From positions 1 to 64,000 of the forward strand of contig BSBK01001582.1 in assembly GCA_027943335.1 (NCBI GenBank): a stretch of 64,000 bases of DNA. The letters are read 5' to 3'. The position numbers and the translations under genes are program-made. Below, piece after piece: positions 36,864 to 49,216 of the stretch. The notes beneath the pieces were generated by a model. It did no database searches, was not told the origin of the DNA, and saw nothing but the letters and a program-made list of their open reading frames with translations. Source of the stretch: Chamaecyparis obtusa (taxonomy: Eukaryota > Streptophyta > Pinopsida > Cupressales > Cupressaceae). Each line of letters starts with the position of its first letter. The stretch's first letter is position 1.

Positions 36864-38060
36864 ATGGATTCAAAAAATTTGCAAGAAAACTTTGAAGCAA
36901 CACTTGAAGATCTAGACAAAGAGAAGGCTGAGAATGACGTATTGAAATTCAAATTAAGAAGAGAAGAAGGTTTCATCAGGAAACTAAAAGAACAACTTGA
37001 AACTTCAAGAAGTAAAAAACAAGACCTTATGGACAAGATTAATGAAGATTCAGACAATGATACATCAGATAAAGTAAAGAAGTTGGAGAAAGAAAAAGAG
37101 CAAATCAATCTTTCGATGATTAAAGAGATTCAACATGAAAAGGATGCAAGGAACAAAGTTGAAGAGTCACTAAAAGAAGAAAATGAGAAGATAAGACAAA
37201 TAAAGACTGAACTTGATCACTACAAGGATAAGTGTCAAGAATTGGAGAAGTACAATCAGATCATAAAAGGAGAACTCACTCAATCAAAATTGCACATTGA
37301 GAATTTGCACATGAGCAGTGATAAAATTGATGAGCAAAGAGCGAGACAAAAACCTAAACGAGATATGAATAGAGTTGGATTCAATGAAGCAGAATGTTCT
37401 AAGACCAATGAAGAAGAAAATAAAGCGAAGATTGAAGAACTACCTACTCATGAAGAACCTAAAAAACATATCAAGCCTTTCAGAGGTAGATGCTTTGGAT
37501 GCAACAAAGTTGGACACATGAAAAGAGATTGCAGAAGTGAAGGTACCTCTAAACCCTTTACCAACTACTATTATAACTGTTATGATTATGGACACAAGAA
37601 AGTAGATTGTTGAAAACTAGATCAGTCTAGGTATAAACAAGATTATGTCAGAGAAGAGTCAACAACCAAGATCACATGCCTCAAATGTAATAAATTTGGG
37701 CATACTACAAGGTATTGTAAGCTACAAGTAAATTAGGATATAAAGAGACCTCCTACATGTTACAAATGCAACAACCTTGGAAACATAGCGGAGTTTTGCA
37801 GATACAATGGAGAGGACAACAAAAGAGGACCAAGAGAACCAAGAGGACCACCTCCTATGGTTATAAGGAAGAATGTTGGTGATAGTGGTAAAAGTCTTAA
37901 TGAATATATGAATGAGTTTGAGAATCATTTCAAGAAATCAAAAAGAAAAGAGGATGACAAGATATGGAAGGTGAAAAAATTCAGTAAGGTATTGGTTCAG
38001 GGAGAGACAGTAGATGATACTGTGTCTTTGCATGATGAATTCTTTGAGACATCAATCTAG
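36864..38060 (+). pseudogene. Element C ORF1: coiled-coil and multiple zinc-knuckle gag-like protein
   Basis: One frame of 399 codons has two internal stops (TGA at 37611, TAG near 37734). Residues 1 to about 150 are Lys/Glu-rich with long heptad-like stretches, a probable coiled coil. Four knuckle-like repeats follow: CFGCNKVGHMKRDC (about residue 210, intact); a second with the first Cys lost (NCYDYGHKKVDC); CLKCNKFGHTTRYC (intact); and CYKCNNLGNIAEFC, where the His is Asn. The C-terminus is basic and acidic mixed. Zinc knuckles bind nucleic acid in gag proteins. No UBN2-type gag domain is visible, so calling it gag is an inference from knuckles and position just after the primer-binding site. 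Confidence 0.75.
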
Positions 38061-38466
38061 ACGGTCGCATGGCTTTAGGGGGAGCATTGGATGCAGATAA
38101 AAAAATATATCGAGCCCCTGTGTATGTGGACTAAGATCATGCGAGCTTAGGTATAGTATGTACAAATACTATAGAGTGTGTGGTTGAGAGCGCAACACTG
38201 GAGATTCATTTTTCATGTTCGCAAGATTTGTAGTGATTGAACATCATGCGAAGTTGAGATATTTGTGATTAGTGCACTTACTCAACTTGTGAAGGATAAA
38301 AAGGCTTGAAAGATATAATTTCTACACTATTTGTTGATCAACGACTAAGGAGAGCAAAGTTGTGAAGTATTTTAGTCATCTAGTAGAGAGATTGTGTGAT
38401 CACGTGAAGAAAAGTTCCAGATTTTTGCGTGTTAAAGGTATTTAGACTTATACTCTTTGAGAAGTT

Positions 38467-41400
38467 ATGGATGCACGAGTAATATTTGATGTGGTGGATA
38501 GACCTAGGTATAAGTTTAAGAGACATCCATTTAAGTCTTGTGAGGATGCTTCAGAAGGAGCATTTTCACAAACCCCTGTTGGCGTGTTGCACGTAGAAGA
38601 CATTAGGGCATATATACATTGCAAGTATGAAATCATAGGAGATGTAAACATTTATAATGAATTGGATGCAATGATAGAAGTAGATGGGTCAATGGTAGAG
38701 GAGTTTAAGCACCTAGAGGATTAGTTTATCATTAAGCTAACCCTACTAGCGGAATTCACTAAAATTGAATGGTTTAAGATTATCCTTAGTACAATCCATG
38801 ATTAGTTCATATGGATTGGAGAACAATTAGTGAAGATATGTGCATAGATGATTCATGATATAACTGGATTAGACAATGATGGAGCCCTTCCAATAGTAGA
38901 AAAGAATATAAGAAAATAGGTGGAAACCCTAACCCATTCAAAGTGGTATAAGAGAGAAATAAAAATTAATGACATATTTCAACAAGATGTTAGGTTGGTG
39001 GAAATGATATTGGGCTACAAATTGTTCTATAGAATAAAACCTAACTCTGTATCTGTTGGAGTTATCATGATGGCTTATAGGATGGTTAAATAAAATAAGA
39101 AGTACAACCTTTGCAAAGTTCTTGCACAATAGTTTCTAGAGAATGTGAAAGTTATAAAGAAAGACAGGATTAAGGCATTTAGGTTTGGATCACTGTTGGC
39201 TCACATGTGCATCCATATTATTCACAAGTTCCCTAGCATGCACCCTAGGGCATGGAAATATAATGTGCCTACTAGAATTTAGATCTCTGAGAGCTACCGA
39301 AGACAAGATAAGAACTAGGTAGATGGAGAGTTATTTGGCATGACTAAAATTCTACAAAGGAAGATGAAGGAAAGGTATAGGATACTTGAGGATTTAGTTG
39401 AAAAGTATAAGGACACTATCTATATCATGGTTGAAACTGATTGTGTGCGCTTTGAGGCAGTGGAACCTAGAAAGAAATGGTGCTACCCTATGGGGTAGGA
39501 AGTCAGTTATGAGATTTTGACCATGCAAGTAGAGCATGTACTGGCAACAAAAATAGACCCTACTGAAGAGAGATGGGGAGCATATAGAGAAAAGTCCAAA
39601 AAAGTCAGAGAAGAACAAGAAAAGGTAACAAGAAAAAGAAAGATCAGTAAAATTGTTGAAGATATCACTGCAAAGGTAGGAATCACTAGGGAGTAGTTGA
39701 AAAACATAAGAACTAAGATGTATGAAGCATCTTCTAGCATGGCTATTGATGCACTTACTCCTTCTAAGGTAGAGAAAATAGTAAGCCATACACCCGACAT
39801 AATTGACCTATCACCTACACAAGAGAAGACAAAACAAGAAACTGTACCTATGAACATTCCTAGAAGATCTACAAGATCTACCAAGCAGAGTAGTCCTAAG
39901 GAAAAAGAGGTAGAAGTGGAAAAGAAGAAGAAAGAAGAAAAGGTAATTGAGAAAGAAGAGGAGAAAGTAGCACAAAGGGATCCAAAAACTCTATGGAAGC
40001 CAGATCTTAAATCACTGCAGAAAAGAGAATTGAAAGATGGAAATTTAAAGATAATAGACATATACTATGAAATATATGATTCTCAGAACCAAGCAATCAT
40101 TGAAGATAATATCATTAAGTATCTATTGACTTTTAAGAAAAATCTATTAGAAATAGAAGGAAGTATCCCTAAGGAACTATTTAGTAAACCGGAGATCAGA
40201 AAGCAGTTGGCACAATCAAAAGATGAGAACATAAGGAACAAAGCTATTGAGGACATGTTACCTATTGTCTCAATACAAGAAAGGGAGAGGATAATAAATG
40301 AATTGAAATCCCTATTGAGGACCAAGGCTAGATTGGTAAAATTCATGGCTAGGAAATATGATGAAGTAATTGAGGACACTCAAAAGGCACTAGATCAAAT
40401 CCTAATGAGTGATATGCCAAAGAAGACCTCACCTCCCAAGGTTACCAAGCCTACATCTTTGGGATTGGGAGAAAGTTGCAAGGTAGTAGAAGAAAGCGAA
40501 GCTAGCATGCAACCAGACTTCTTTGTCTCTGGTATATGTGTGACCCTTGACACTTTTCATGATGGAAATGATCCATTTCTAGATAATTTGGATAGTGCGA
40601 TGGAAGTTGAAGTACAAAGACATATAGAGGAGGATAAAATAGAGGAGAAACATGAAGAGAAGCTACAGGAGAAGGAAATACAAAAAGAAGAAAGGAAGGA
40701 AGAAGAGACTAGAACATAGAAATTAGTTGAGGTTAGAATGCAACAAAAGAAAGAACCTTACACCTCGTCTACTCTATTGTTGTCAAGTATGGCCAAACTA
40801 GTGAGTGTTGATGTAGAGAGCATGGATGAGGATAAGCTCATGAGGCTATCTTTCATGGATTTTTCTAAGGAAAAAGAAAGATCAGTACAAAAAGGAGATA
40901 AAAGAGTAAAGGTAATGACTAGAGAGGTAGAAACAATAAATAAATTACTCCCTACACCTATTGATTTTCAAGGTAAGGATGAAGCAGAGAACTTAGGCAT
41001 GTCATTGGATAGCTTTGACATTCACTTTTAGTAATTGCTGAAGACTGTAGAAGATAAGGCAGAGAAGAGGTTCTTGGAGAAAAAATTGAGAGAAGTCTGT
41101 TAGTCCATCTCATGGGACTTAGACATTCTCAAAGCTACTACTCTTAAGGCTAAGAGTTGTGTAGCACAAGGTAGACATATTTATAGTTACTGCATAATTC
41201 CTTGCAGACATATGAAAAATATTGAAGAAATTATAGCCAAGGATAGGGCCACTCTTGATAGTCTGATGGACTGTTGTGAAACATCTTCAATAACTATGAT
41301 TGAAATGGATAAAAAAGCATCCAAGCTTTTGGATAAAATCAATGCATTGGAAATAGAGAAATGGAGTGTGGTAGACAGATTTGGCTTGTTGAAGAGCCTA

Positions 41401-41628
41401 ATAACCCCAAAACTTTCAATGCTTGAAACTCATCTAACAGAGATGGAAAAGGTAGAAGGATCAATGTCTAAAGCTATACCTACTGAGCTTAAGGCAGCAG
41501 AGACAACATCATATGCACTGAATGGATTGATCCATGTCAGTGAGATTTTGATCAAGTCATGGGGTGAGGAAGTGAAGACCTTGGAAAACTCTTTCCAAGA
41601 TATCTTAAAACTGGTGAGTAAGAACTAA
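38467..41628 (+). pseudogene. Element C ORF2: 1,053-codon protein of unknown function
   Basis: Starting at ATG 38467 and ending at TAA 41626, a single frame contains 14 internal stops: TAG at 38722, 38803, 38845, 38917, 39130, 39280, 39316, 39496, 39694, 40717, 41029 and 41101, and TAA at 39091 and 41032. There is no frameshift. Residues 1 to about 300 look globular (RYKFKRHPFKSC, then ILGYKLFYRIKP, AFRFGSLLAHMCIHI). The middle is highly charged with EKEEE/KKKKEE runs. Residues about 850-1053 are helical and heptad-rich. I recognise no pol motif. The FRFGSLLAH stretch loosely recalls plant transposon protein domains, but that is weak. A 406-bp spacer separates it from ORF1, in another frame. 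Confidence 0.75.
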
Positions 41629-41689
41629 ATATTTTTGTGCTTAGAAAGTTTTGAAAATTTTGAAGTACCTTTGCCATTGATGTCAAAGG

Positions 41690-41815
41690 GAGAGGAAGAG
41701 AAGAGAAAAATGAAGAGAGGAAGATTAGAGAAGAGAGGAAGAGAAGAGAAGAGGAAGAGAAGAGTAAAATAAAAGAAAATAAAAAAAAGAGAAAAAGATA
41801 AAAATAACAAAAAAA
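41690..41815 (+). repeat. GA-rich purine tract before the 3' LTR of C
   Basis: AGAGGAAGAGAAGAG-type repeats with A-runs fill the stretch between ORF2 and the PPT. Opposite-strand open frames through it are low-complexity artefacts. Confidence 0.8.
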
Positions 41816-41900
41816 ATATGTATATAAGTAGAAGGGAGATAGTGCTTAAACACTTAGTCATTTTTAGCTAAGTGTTTCCATCAATGCCAAAGGGAGATAT

Positions 41901-42930
41901 TGTTGGCAAGTGATATTTTGGGGCACGATGGATCACTTAAGGGTTTCCATTTATGGAAACATTTATGCTAGAGTGATCGCATGCAGAGAGTTTTGGTACT
42001 GGAGTCAGTCATGAAAATGACTAAGTACAGAATCAGGATAACAGTGTACTGTGGTACAATTTTGGTTAGTGATGACAGTGTATGATGTATTATGGCTCAC
42101 AAAGTTAGTAGAAGGTATTTTGGGATATGTAGGACCTTCAGTTAATGTCACATGTGTTTTGGTGATCAAACATGTGAGATACGATGATCTGAAGGTATGG
42201 GAAGACGGAGAATTAGTGTAGTAGGGCACACAAACAATTGCGATGATTGAGAGAAGGATAGTGGATATGGTAACCTGCTAAGTCATATGGATGAAGTATA
42301 TTGCTGAAACTTTTGGTAATATAAGATCATTGACTCTATGTTTATCATTTACATAATTTATTATTATGTTTTGTATGGTATTTGTGAAGCTGACTGGATG
42401 ACAGATTTTGTGTAAGTATAGAGTATTTTGTGGAAGTGATTGTAGTGAAGTGATGATGAAGTGAAGATGCAAATATGAGAGAAGAGAGTAGATGTGAGAC
42501 AGAGCTATAAATAGAACTATCTAAGAAAAGGAAGTGCTTGTAATGTTCATTTTTGGAGAACTCTTTGGGACAGTTTTTGATTGTAAGAGTTGTATGCTCA
42601 CCACCTTTAACTAGGTGTTTGTATCCCCTAAAAAGGTTTTGTATTCCTTTAACAAGGAAATGTACTATGTAATAATCAACTCCTAATAGGGATAGATCTC
42701 ATAACAGGGATATAATATTTTAGTGCATAGTTGTAGGTACCATCCCCACTGGGGTTTTCCCTTGGCCAAGGTTTCCTCAAGAACAAATCATGGTGTCATG
42801 AGTTATGTGTTATGCTTATATGTTCTTTTCATTTCAGCATTGTTATGGTTTATTTATAATTGGTTGAAGTTTAAATTAAAGTGCAGTAATATTGATTCAC
42901 CCCCCCTCTCAGTATTACCTAATTCTAATA
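41901..42930 (+). repeat. 3' LTR of element C
   Basis: It is 1,030 bp, parallel to the 5' LTR. Its final base group CTAATA is mutated from CTAACA. It is followed by TSD GTCAA and the rest of B's 3' non-coding region. Confidence 0.93.
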
Positions 42931-43085
42931 GTCAAAGGGGTACATATTCAGTGAAAATCCCTACTATTTTAGGGGAGAGATTTTGAGAAGATTGTGTTGA
43001 GGATATTGAGAAAGTTGTATTGAGATGGGTACTTTTAGGTTGATGGATTTTATCATATGTTTCCATCAATGCCAAAGGGGGAGAT

Positions 43086-44296
43086 TGTTGGAATTGGTTT
43101 TGTAATATGTGTCGACTCTCATTATTTTTCATTGCTATCAACATATGTTTCAGATGAAGGCAGGCAGACTAGTTAACAAGTGATATATGGATGACTGATA
43201 GAAGTGTACGACTACTGTATAGTTGTTTTAGAGCATGGAAAGATAAGAATGTGTACATGAATGATTTGTGAACCTTATTTATAAGGTCTCTTGGCTTAAT
43301 ATTGCAGATGGAGTGAGTTATAGTTGTTTTAGTGAAGAATGGTTACTGAAATGTGACAATGGACAGTGACAGAGTTAGTCTCTGTATTTCTAAAATAACT
43401 CTTATGCTTTGCATGATTTGTAACCTATGAGCTTAAGGAGTGATAAAAGACATATTGGAGAATATTATTTGTGATTATGGAGTTGATGTGTTTTTGGTGA
43501 CATTAGCTGAAGCACGTGGTCTTGTGAAGACCTATTTGGAGACAACTAGAGATGTGTAACGCATTGTAAAGATGAAGAGCATGGATTTTAGATCCTAGAG
43601 TGTATTTGATGTATTGTAACTATTGTATACTTGTGTAAAGTATCATGTGCATCTTATCAAGGTTCTATTTAATTATTTAATCATTGGAGAAGTCTTAATT
43701 GGCTGACCTAATTGATTATTGTAATAGGGTATAAAGAAGAGTTATTTTTGGAGAATAAAGTGTGGGTATGTATGCAAGTTGCGAGCTTGTATTTGTAAAT
43801 TTTTCTAGATGTAGAGAAGAGGTTGTGATTGAGGAAATTCATTGGAATTGATCAAGAAAAGACAATTGCTAGCAGATAGTTCATTTGATTGTATATCTTC
43901 TATACAATTGTATTTCAGACAGTGAGTCCTGAAGGTGGATTTAACCTTCTTTGGGTAGTGTGCTTGGGCAGTGAGCCTACCATTTTTCTCTTGACTTCTA
44001 ACAAGGTCTATCCTTTAACAAAGACTATATATTGTATGCATTAATAATCTCCTAACAGGGCTAAATCTTTTAGCAGGGATACTATACTTTCAGTACATCA
44101 TTTGTTGGTGCTAATTCCCACTGGGATTTTACCTTCAACAAGGTTTCCTCGACAACACAATATTGTGTTATGGTGTTGCAATTGTGTTGATATTTTGATT
44201 AAGTGTTTTAGATTATAAAGTTTAAAGTTCAATATTATGTCTCACAACTAATTCACCCCCCCTCTCATTGGTGTTGGTGAATTATTATTCCTAACA
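43086..44296 (+). repeat. 3' LTR of Copia B
   Basis: It is 1,211 bp and begins after PPT CAAAGGGGGAGAT. It ends CCTAACA, followed by TSD AGAAC (44297-44301). Confidence 0.93.
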
Positions 44297-44301
44297 AGAA
44301 C

Positions 44302-47300
44302 TCCCATCTTTTGCCCGATATACTCAAAAGTACTCTTGCACAATGGTTTCATAAAGATATCAACAATTTTCTCCTTTGTAGGTACATATTCAAGAACCTC
44401 ATTTTCCATCTTCTCTATTAAGAAATGATATTTGATATATATATGTTTTATTCTAGAATGTTGCACTAGATTCTTAGAAATATTTATAGTACTAGTATTA
44501 TCACACAAAAATGAGATCGGTTCATCAAATGTTATACCAATATCCTTCAAATTTGGTTTCATCCACAATAATTGAGTATGACACAAGAATGTTTCAATGC
44601 ATTTTGATTCACTAGTAGATAATGATATAGAATCTTTCTTCTTTCTTGGCCGAGAAACCAATCAGGAGTTAAGAAAATAAGCTCCACCACCAGTACTCCA
44701 CTAGTTATCAATACATCTGACCCAATCATCATTAGTATAAGTTGTCAGAGTAAAATATGAACCTTTTGGATACCATAATGCAAAATATTATGCACCCTTA
44801 AAATATCTAAAGATTCTCTTAACTGTCATAAGATGTGACTCCTTCAGTTCTTGCTAAAATACGTCTACTAAGCATACAACATACATAAAATATGATCTAG
44901 TAGTAGTCAAATACAATAATCCTCCAATCATTAATTTGTACTTGCATCAACTTTCAGTGAATCATCTTCTTTAGTTAACTTACATTTGGTAACAATATTA
45001 CATGCCAGTTTAGAACTCTCCAAACAAAACTTATTCAATAAATCTATAGTATACTTAGACTGAGAAATGAAATTCCTTTACTATTCTGATTTACCTACAA
45101 TTCAAGGAAGAAATTCAAATCACCAATCATAGACATCTCAAATTCTTTCTACATCTCTGCAAATTTTATGCACAAATCATATTTTCCTTAAAAAATTATG
45201 TCATCAACATAAACCACAACAATTAAGATCTAATATGAATAAAATCCATAATAAAAATTACTATTAGCAGATCCTTTCTAAAATCTTCATCCAATTAGGT
45301 ACTTATCCAATCTTCCATACCAGACTCTAGGTGCTTGCTTCAATCCATACAATATTTTGTTCAACTTGTGAACAACATCTAGATCCTTTATAGACTTGAA
45401 TCCCTCCAGTTATTCAATGTAGACTTCTTTCTTCAATTCTCCATTCAAGAATGTTGAGTTAACATCCATCTGCTAAACTTTGAAATCTTTAAATGCTGCA
45501 ATGTCTAGAAATATATGGATCGCCTCTATCTGGGAAACTAGAGCATAAGTTTCATCAAAACCAAAAACTTTACTATGAGTGTAACTCTTGTAAACTAATC
45601 TTGGCCTTTTTCTCATTACCATTCCATTTCCATCCATCTTGCTATGAAATACCCATTTTGTACCAATCACATTATTCTCAGCCAGTTTAGACACAAGTTC
45701 CCAAGTCTGATTCTTCTTTATCTAATCATGTTTTTCTTCCATTGTTCTTACCCAGTTCTGATCATTACATGCTTATTTCACAATTTTAAGTTCAATCTTT
45801 GAGAGTAGACATATAACACTTTCTCTTGAACAAATCTACTTCTCGCAATGATACATTTGTTCTTATCTCCTATAATTTGATTCTCTGGATGATTTCTCTA
45901 TACAAACCTTAGGGTTTTAGTTGTATACGTTGGAGCCTTCTTTGTCTCTTCTTCTTCTTCTTCTTTTTTGTCTTCTTTTCCTTTATAATCTATATCAGAT
46001 TCATAATCAAAGTATTTTTCAAGAGTTTTCTGAACATCTTCATCAACCTTCACATTTACACTTTCAACTATCTCTTTTAGTCTTTTGTTGTAACACCATT
46101 ATGATTTTCTCTTTGTAGAATATCCCAAAAATATTTCTTCATCAACTTTGTTGTCAAAATTTCCAAGATTGTCTTCATCTCTCTAAATGTAGCACCTGCT
46201 TGCAAAAATATTGAAGTATTTCACTATAGGTATCATTTCATGTCTTAGCTCATATGGTATCTTATCATACTTCTTCCGGTAAAGAACTTTGTTAAGTGTG
46301 CACATAGTTGTATGTATTTCTTCTCTCTATAAAATTCTCATAAACATGCTTCTTTGATCACGACCCTTGGTGCTTCCTGCACTACATGATTCATCCTTGC
46401 TACTACACCATTTTGTTGTGCTAGGGGCTGATAAATGTCTTTTAATGCCATGTTTCTAAAAAATTTATTAAATTGATAAGAAGTAAACTCTCCTCCTCTA
46501 TCAGATCTCAAAAAGTTAATCAACTCTTATTTTAAATATTTTTAACTTCTCAAATGCTTCTGATTTCTCTCTTAAAAAAGAAACCTAAGATAATCTGGAA
46601 TAGTCATCAATATAAAGTATGAAAAATATCTCACCTTGTAAGCTTCTTGTTCTAGTAGGACCACATAGGTTAGTATGCACAAGATCCAACAAACTGATAG
46701 ACGAATGATCTTTTTCATTGAATGATTCTCTTGTCTTCTTTCTTTCAAAACATCCCTTGTAGATAATGTTTTTTGGTTTATACAATCTTGGTAAATTTAT
46801 TACTACACTTGATGAACTTATCCTTATCAAATTCTCAAAATTGATGTGACACACCCCCTAGTGCTAAAGCCAATTGTCATTAGTCTGAGATAAAATAAAA
46901 TAACTCTCTGTAGCTCCCTCAAGTTAATACATGTTCCTTCTTGTTTTTTGCTAACTACAATAATAGTTTCAGAATTCTTTCAGACCTCACAACCTTTATT
47001 TTTAAACACAAAATCATAGACAATTTTACACATCTGTCCAAAATTAAAAGATTATGACACAAACCCTTCATATAGTAGACCTTGTCAATGTTATGCTTTC
47101 CATCAAATGTAATAAAACTAGTTCCAACATTATAAGTTTCCTTATCATCACCAAATCTAACAGGACCACCATCATATTTCTCAAGTTTCACAAATTTCCT
47201 TTTATCACTTGTCAAATGATTAGAACATCCACTATCAATCAACCATTCATTCTTATTCCTTCTAACAGACAATGCAATCCCAATATTATCATCAAATTTT

Positions 47301-48600
47301 GGGAAAATGTTAGAAATATTATATCTAAGATTTTCTTGTTTTTCCAAAAATAAATAGTCGTCTTGATTTGATTCATCATCTGATATACTAGCATCTTCAT
47401 TAACATAGTAGACCTTCTTATTGAACTACTTAAACTTCTATCGATTATCCTTTTCTGAATACTTAGTTGCTAAATGACCATTTTTTCCATATCTAAAGCA
47501 TTTAAGGGGTAACATACCTTTGTATTTACCAATAGCTTTCTTAAGGTTCCATACAAACTTTTCTTCTATCTCATTCAAATCATCATCATCTGAATCTTCT
47601 TGTCTCTTTGTAGATTTAATGGTTGTCTCAAATCTATTCTTATATTTTTTGTATTTTCTCAACTTAAACGCAGTTAGGGTGCTAAACTGTTACAAGTAGT
47701 GGTTGTCGTTGCACCAAAAGATCGACCTGTTAATGTCCGATACAACCACTAGACTTATAGAAGAAACAAGAGGCGGTTAAGCCATGTCATGAATCTCAAG
47801 GGGGGCGCTGACCATTTTTGCAACAATCTCCCCCTCAGCGTTACCCAAGAGGATTCGAACCTATGACCAAGCTCTGATACCACTTGTTACAAGTAGTGGT
47901 TGCCATTACACCAAAAGATCGACCTGTTAATGCCTGATACAACCACTAGACTTATAGAAGAAATAGGAGGTAGTTAAGCCATGTCATGAATCTCGAGGGG
48001 AGCGCTAACCATTTTTCCAACATAAACACTATTCTCTAGTAAAGTCCTTTGGATCATAAACTTCCTCAATAGATGAGATCTAGTCTTTGTAGGTCTTCGG
48101 TAAGGTCATCAAGATCTTCTCCATCACATATTCATAAAAAATAATATCTCCTTGATTCTTGACTTTATTCTTAACACTATCAACCCTCTAAAATTAGCTT
48201 GCAATATCTTCACCTTCATCCATTCTCAGATTCTCATATTGATGCTTAGCTGTTAGCTTCTTAGATAACCCGACTCTATCAGTTCCTTCATAGATCTCTT
48301 TCAAATTTTCCCAAACTTCAAAATTAGTATTCAATTAAATAACCTTAGTCAACTCAATTTTTGATAAAGCACTAAACATTGTATACCTTCCTTTCTCATT
48401 CTCCTCATAGGCTAAAATTTCATCTTGAGTAGTAGGGCCATTCTAAGGTGCAACATACTTTGTCTTCATAGCTTTCCAAATATTGTAACCGATAGAAATC
48501 ATGTATCCTCTCATCTGCACTTTCATGTAACTGTAATCAGACCCATCAACATGGAAATAGTTAATTTGTGTGCCATCGAATCTACCTCAAGTGGTTAAGC
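44302..48600 (-). pseudogene. Copia A gag-pol remnant
   Basis: Read from 48600 down: a UBN2-type gag (LRMDEGED near 48230), interrupted by the TRIM; a knuckle remnant (LPLKCFRYGKNGHLATK, near 47500); protease WLIDSGCSNHLTSD (near 47240); integrase HTNLCGPTRTRS (46585-46854) and LRSDRGGEF (near 46510), where the QNGVAERxN motif has Ala for the catalytic Glu (QNGVVARMN); RT W-V-K remnants (45473-45694) and an intact VYVDDIIF near 45205; and RNase H with STSESKCIE, LCDNTSTINISKN and VDIFMKPL (44248-44661). Many stops and frameshifts make it the most decayed Copia here after D. Confidence 0.88.
47688..48022 (-). mobile_element. TRIM element (miniature LTR retrotransposon)
   Basis: The whole element is 335 bp. 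LTRs of 139 bp (47688-47826) and 138 bp (47885-48022) start TGTTGG/TGTTGC and end TTGTAACA on the minus strand. The 58-bp interior has a TGGTATCAGAGC primer-binding site at one end and GAGGGGGAGAT as PPT at the other. Perfect 5-bp TSD TAAAC flanks it (47683-47687 and 48023-48027). The interior includes GGTTCGAATCC, which matches the Pol III B-box consensus. It has no coding capacity. It sits in A's gag region in the same orientation as A. Confidence 0.93.
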
Positions 48601-48617
48601 TGTCTCTAAGGAACCAA

Positions 48618-48630
48618 AGCTCTGATACCA
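48618..48630 (-). other. Primer-binding site of Copia A
   Basis: TGGTATCAGAGCT on the minus strand lies two bases inside the 5' LTR and complements initiator tRNA-Met. Confidence 0.88.
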
Positions 48631-49107
48631 ATTATTGAACAATCCAAATAACTGAGAGGAGGGGGAGGGGTTGAATCAGTAATTATCAAATAATTTCTTT
48701 AACATTAAATTAATCTGATGAATATTTAAACCAATCAAAAATTTATAACCGATATGAAAATCTTAGCATAAAACATCAAACACTATAAACACCAAAATTT
48801 ACATGGAAACCCAAGATGGAAAAAACCATAAAGAAGCTAATTCTCATGAAAAGAACATTAGTTAAGGTGGATTTTGTAAGGGCTCACTGTCAGTTTTTTC
48901 ACTGCAAGTAAGGCTCACTACCAGTTGGGCTAACTACCTAGAAGTAAATAAGGCTCACTTCCAAAATATAAGAAATGAAAATGATTCCATCACTGAAGCC
49001 ACTATCAACAACAATCAACAACACATAAATGATATAACAGTTTGCTACTGGTTGCACCAACTCACATATGTATCAATGCACAAATCTTCCCTTGTTAGAT
49101 TCACATT

Positions 49108-49132
49108 TGTTAAGAGATAGCTTCATTCGTAT

Positions 49133-49216
<84 letters not shown>

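Larger units (their letters stand above)
35775..42930 (+). mobile_element. Non-autonomous LTR retrotransposon C carrying a large unknown ORF
   Basis: The LTRs (1,031 and 1,030 bp) run TGTTGGCAAGTG...CCTAACA (3' copy ...CTAATA). The primer-binding site ATTGGTATTAGAGC is at 36806, the PPT CCAAAGGGAGA at 41888, and the TSD GTCAA at 35770-35774 and 42931-42935. The 5.1-kb interior has no protease, integrase, RT or RNase H. It has two other ORFs, listed separately. The LTR ends, C-tract block and primer-binding site resemble Copia elements, so a Copia-type helper probably mobilised it. LTRs differ by roughly a tenth by eye. Confidence 0.9.
30228..44296 (+). mobile_element. Copia LTR retrotransposon B, host of element C
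   Basis: The LTRs are TGTTGGAATTGG...CCTAACA, with a tRNA-Met primer-binding site, degraded gag-pol, the polypurine tract CAAAGGGGGAGAT (43073-43085) and TSD AGAAC (30223-30227 and 44297-44301). Without C it is about 6.9 kb. It inserted in A just downstream of A's RNase H, in opposite orientation. Confidence 0.94.

Noticed and set aside
47852..47862. tRNA gene suggested by GGTTCGAATCC
   Set aside because: No cloverleaf can be formed; it is the interior of the TRIM next to its primer-binding site.
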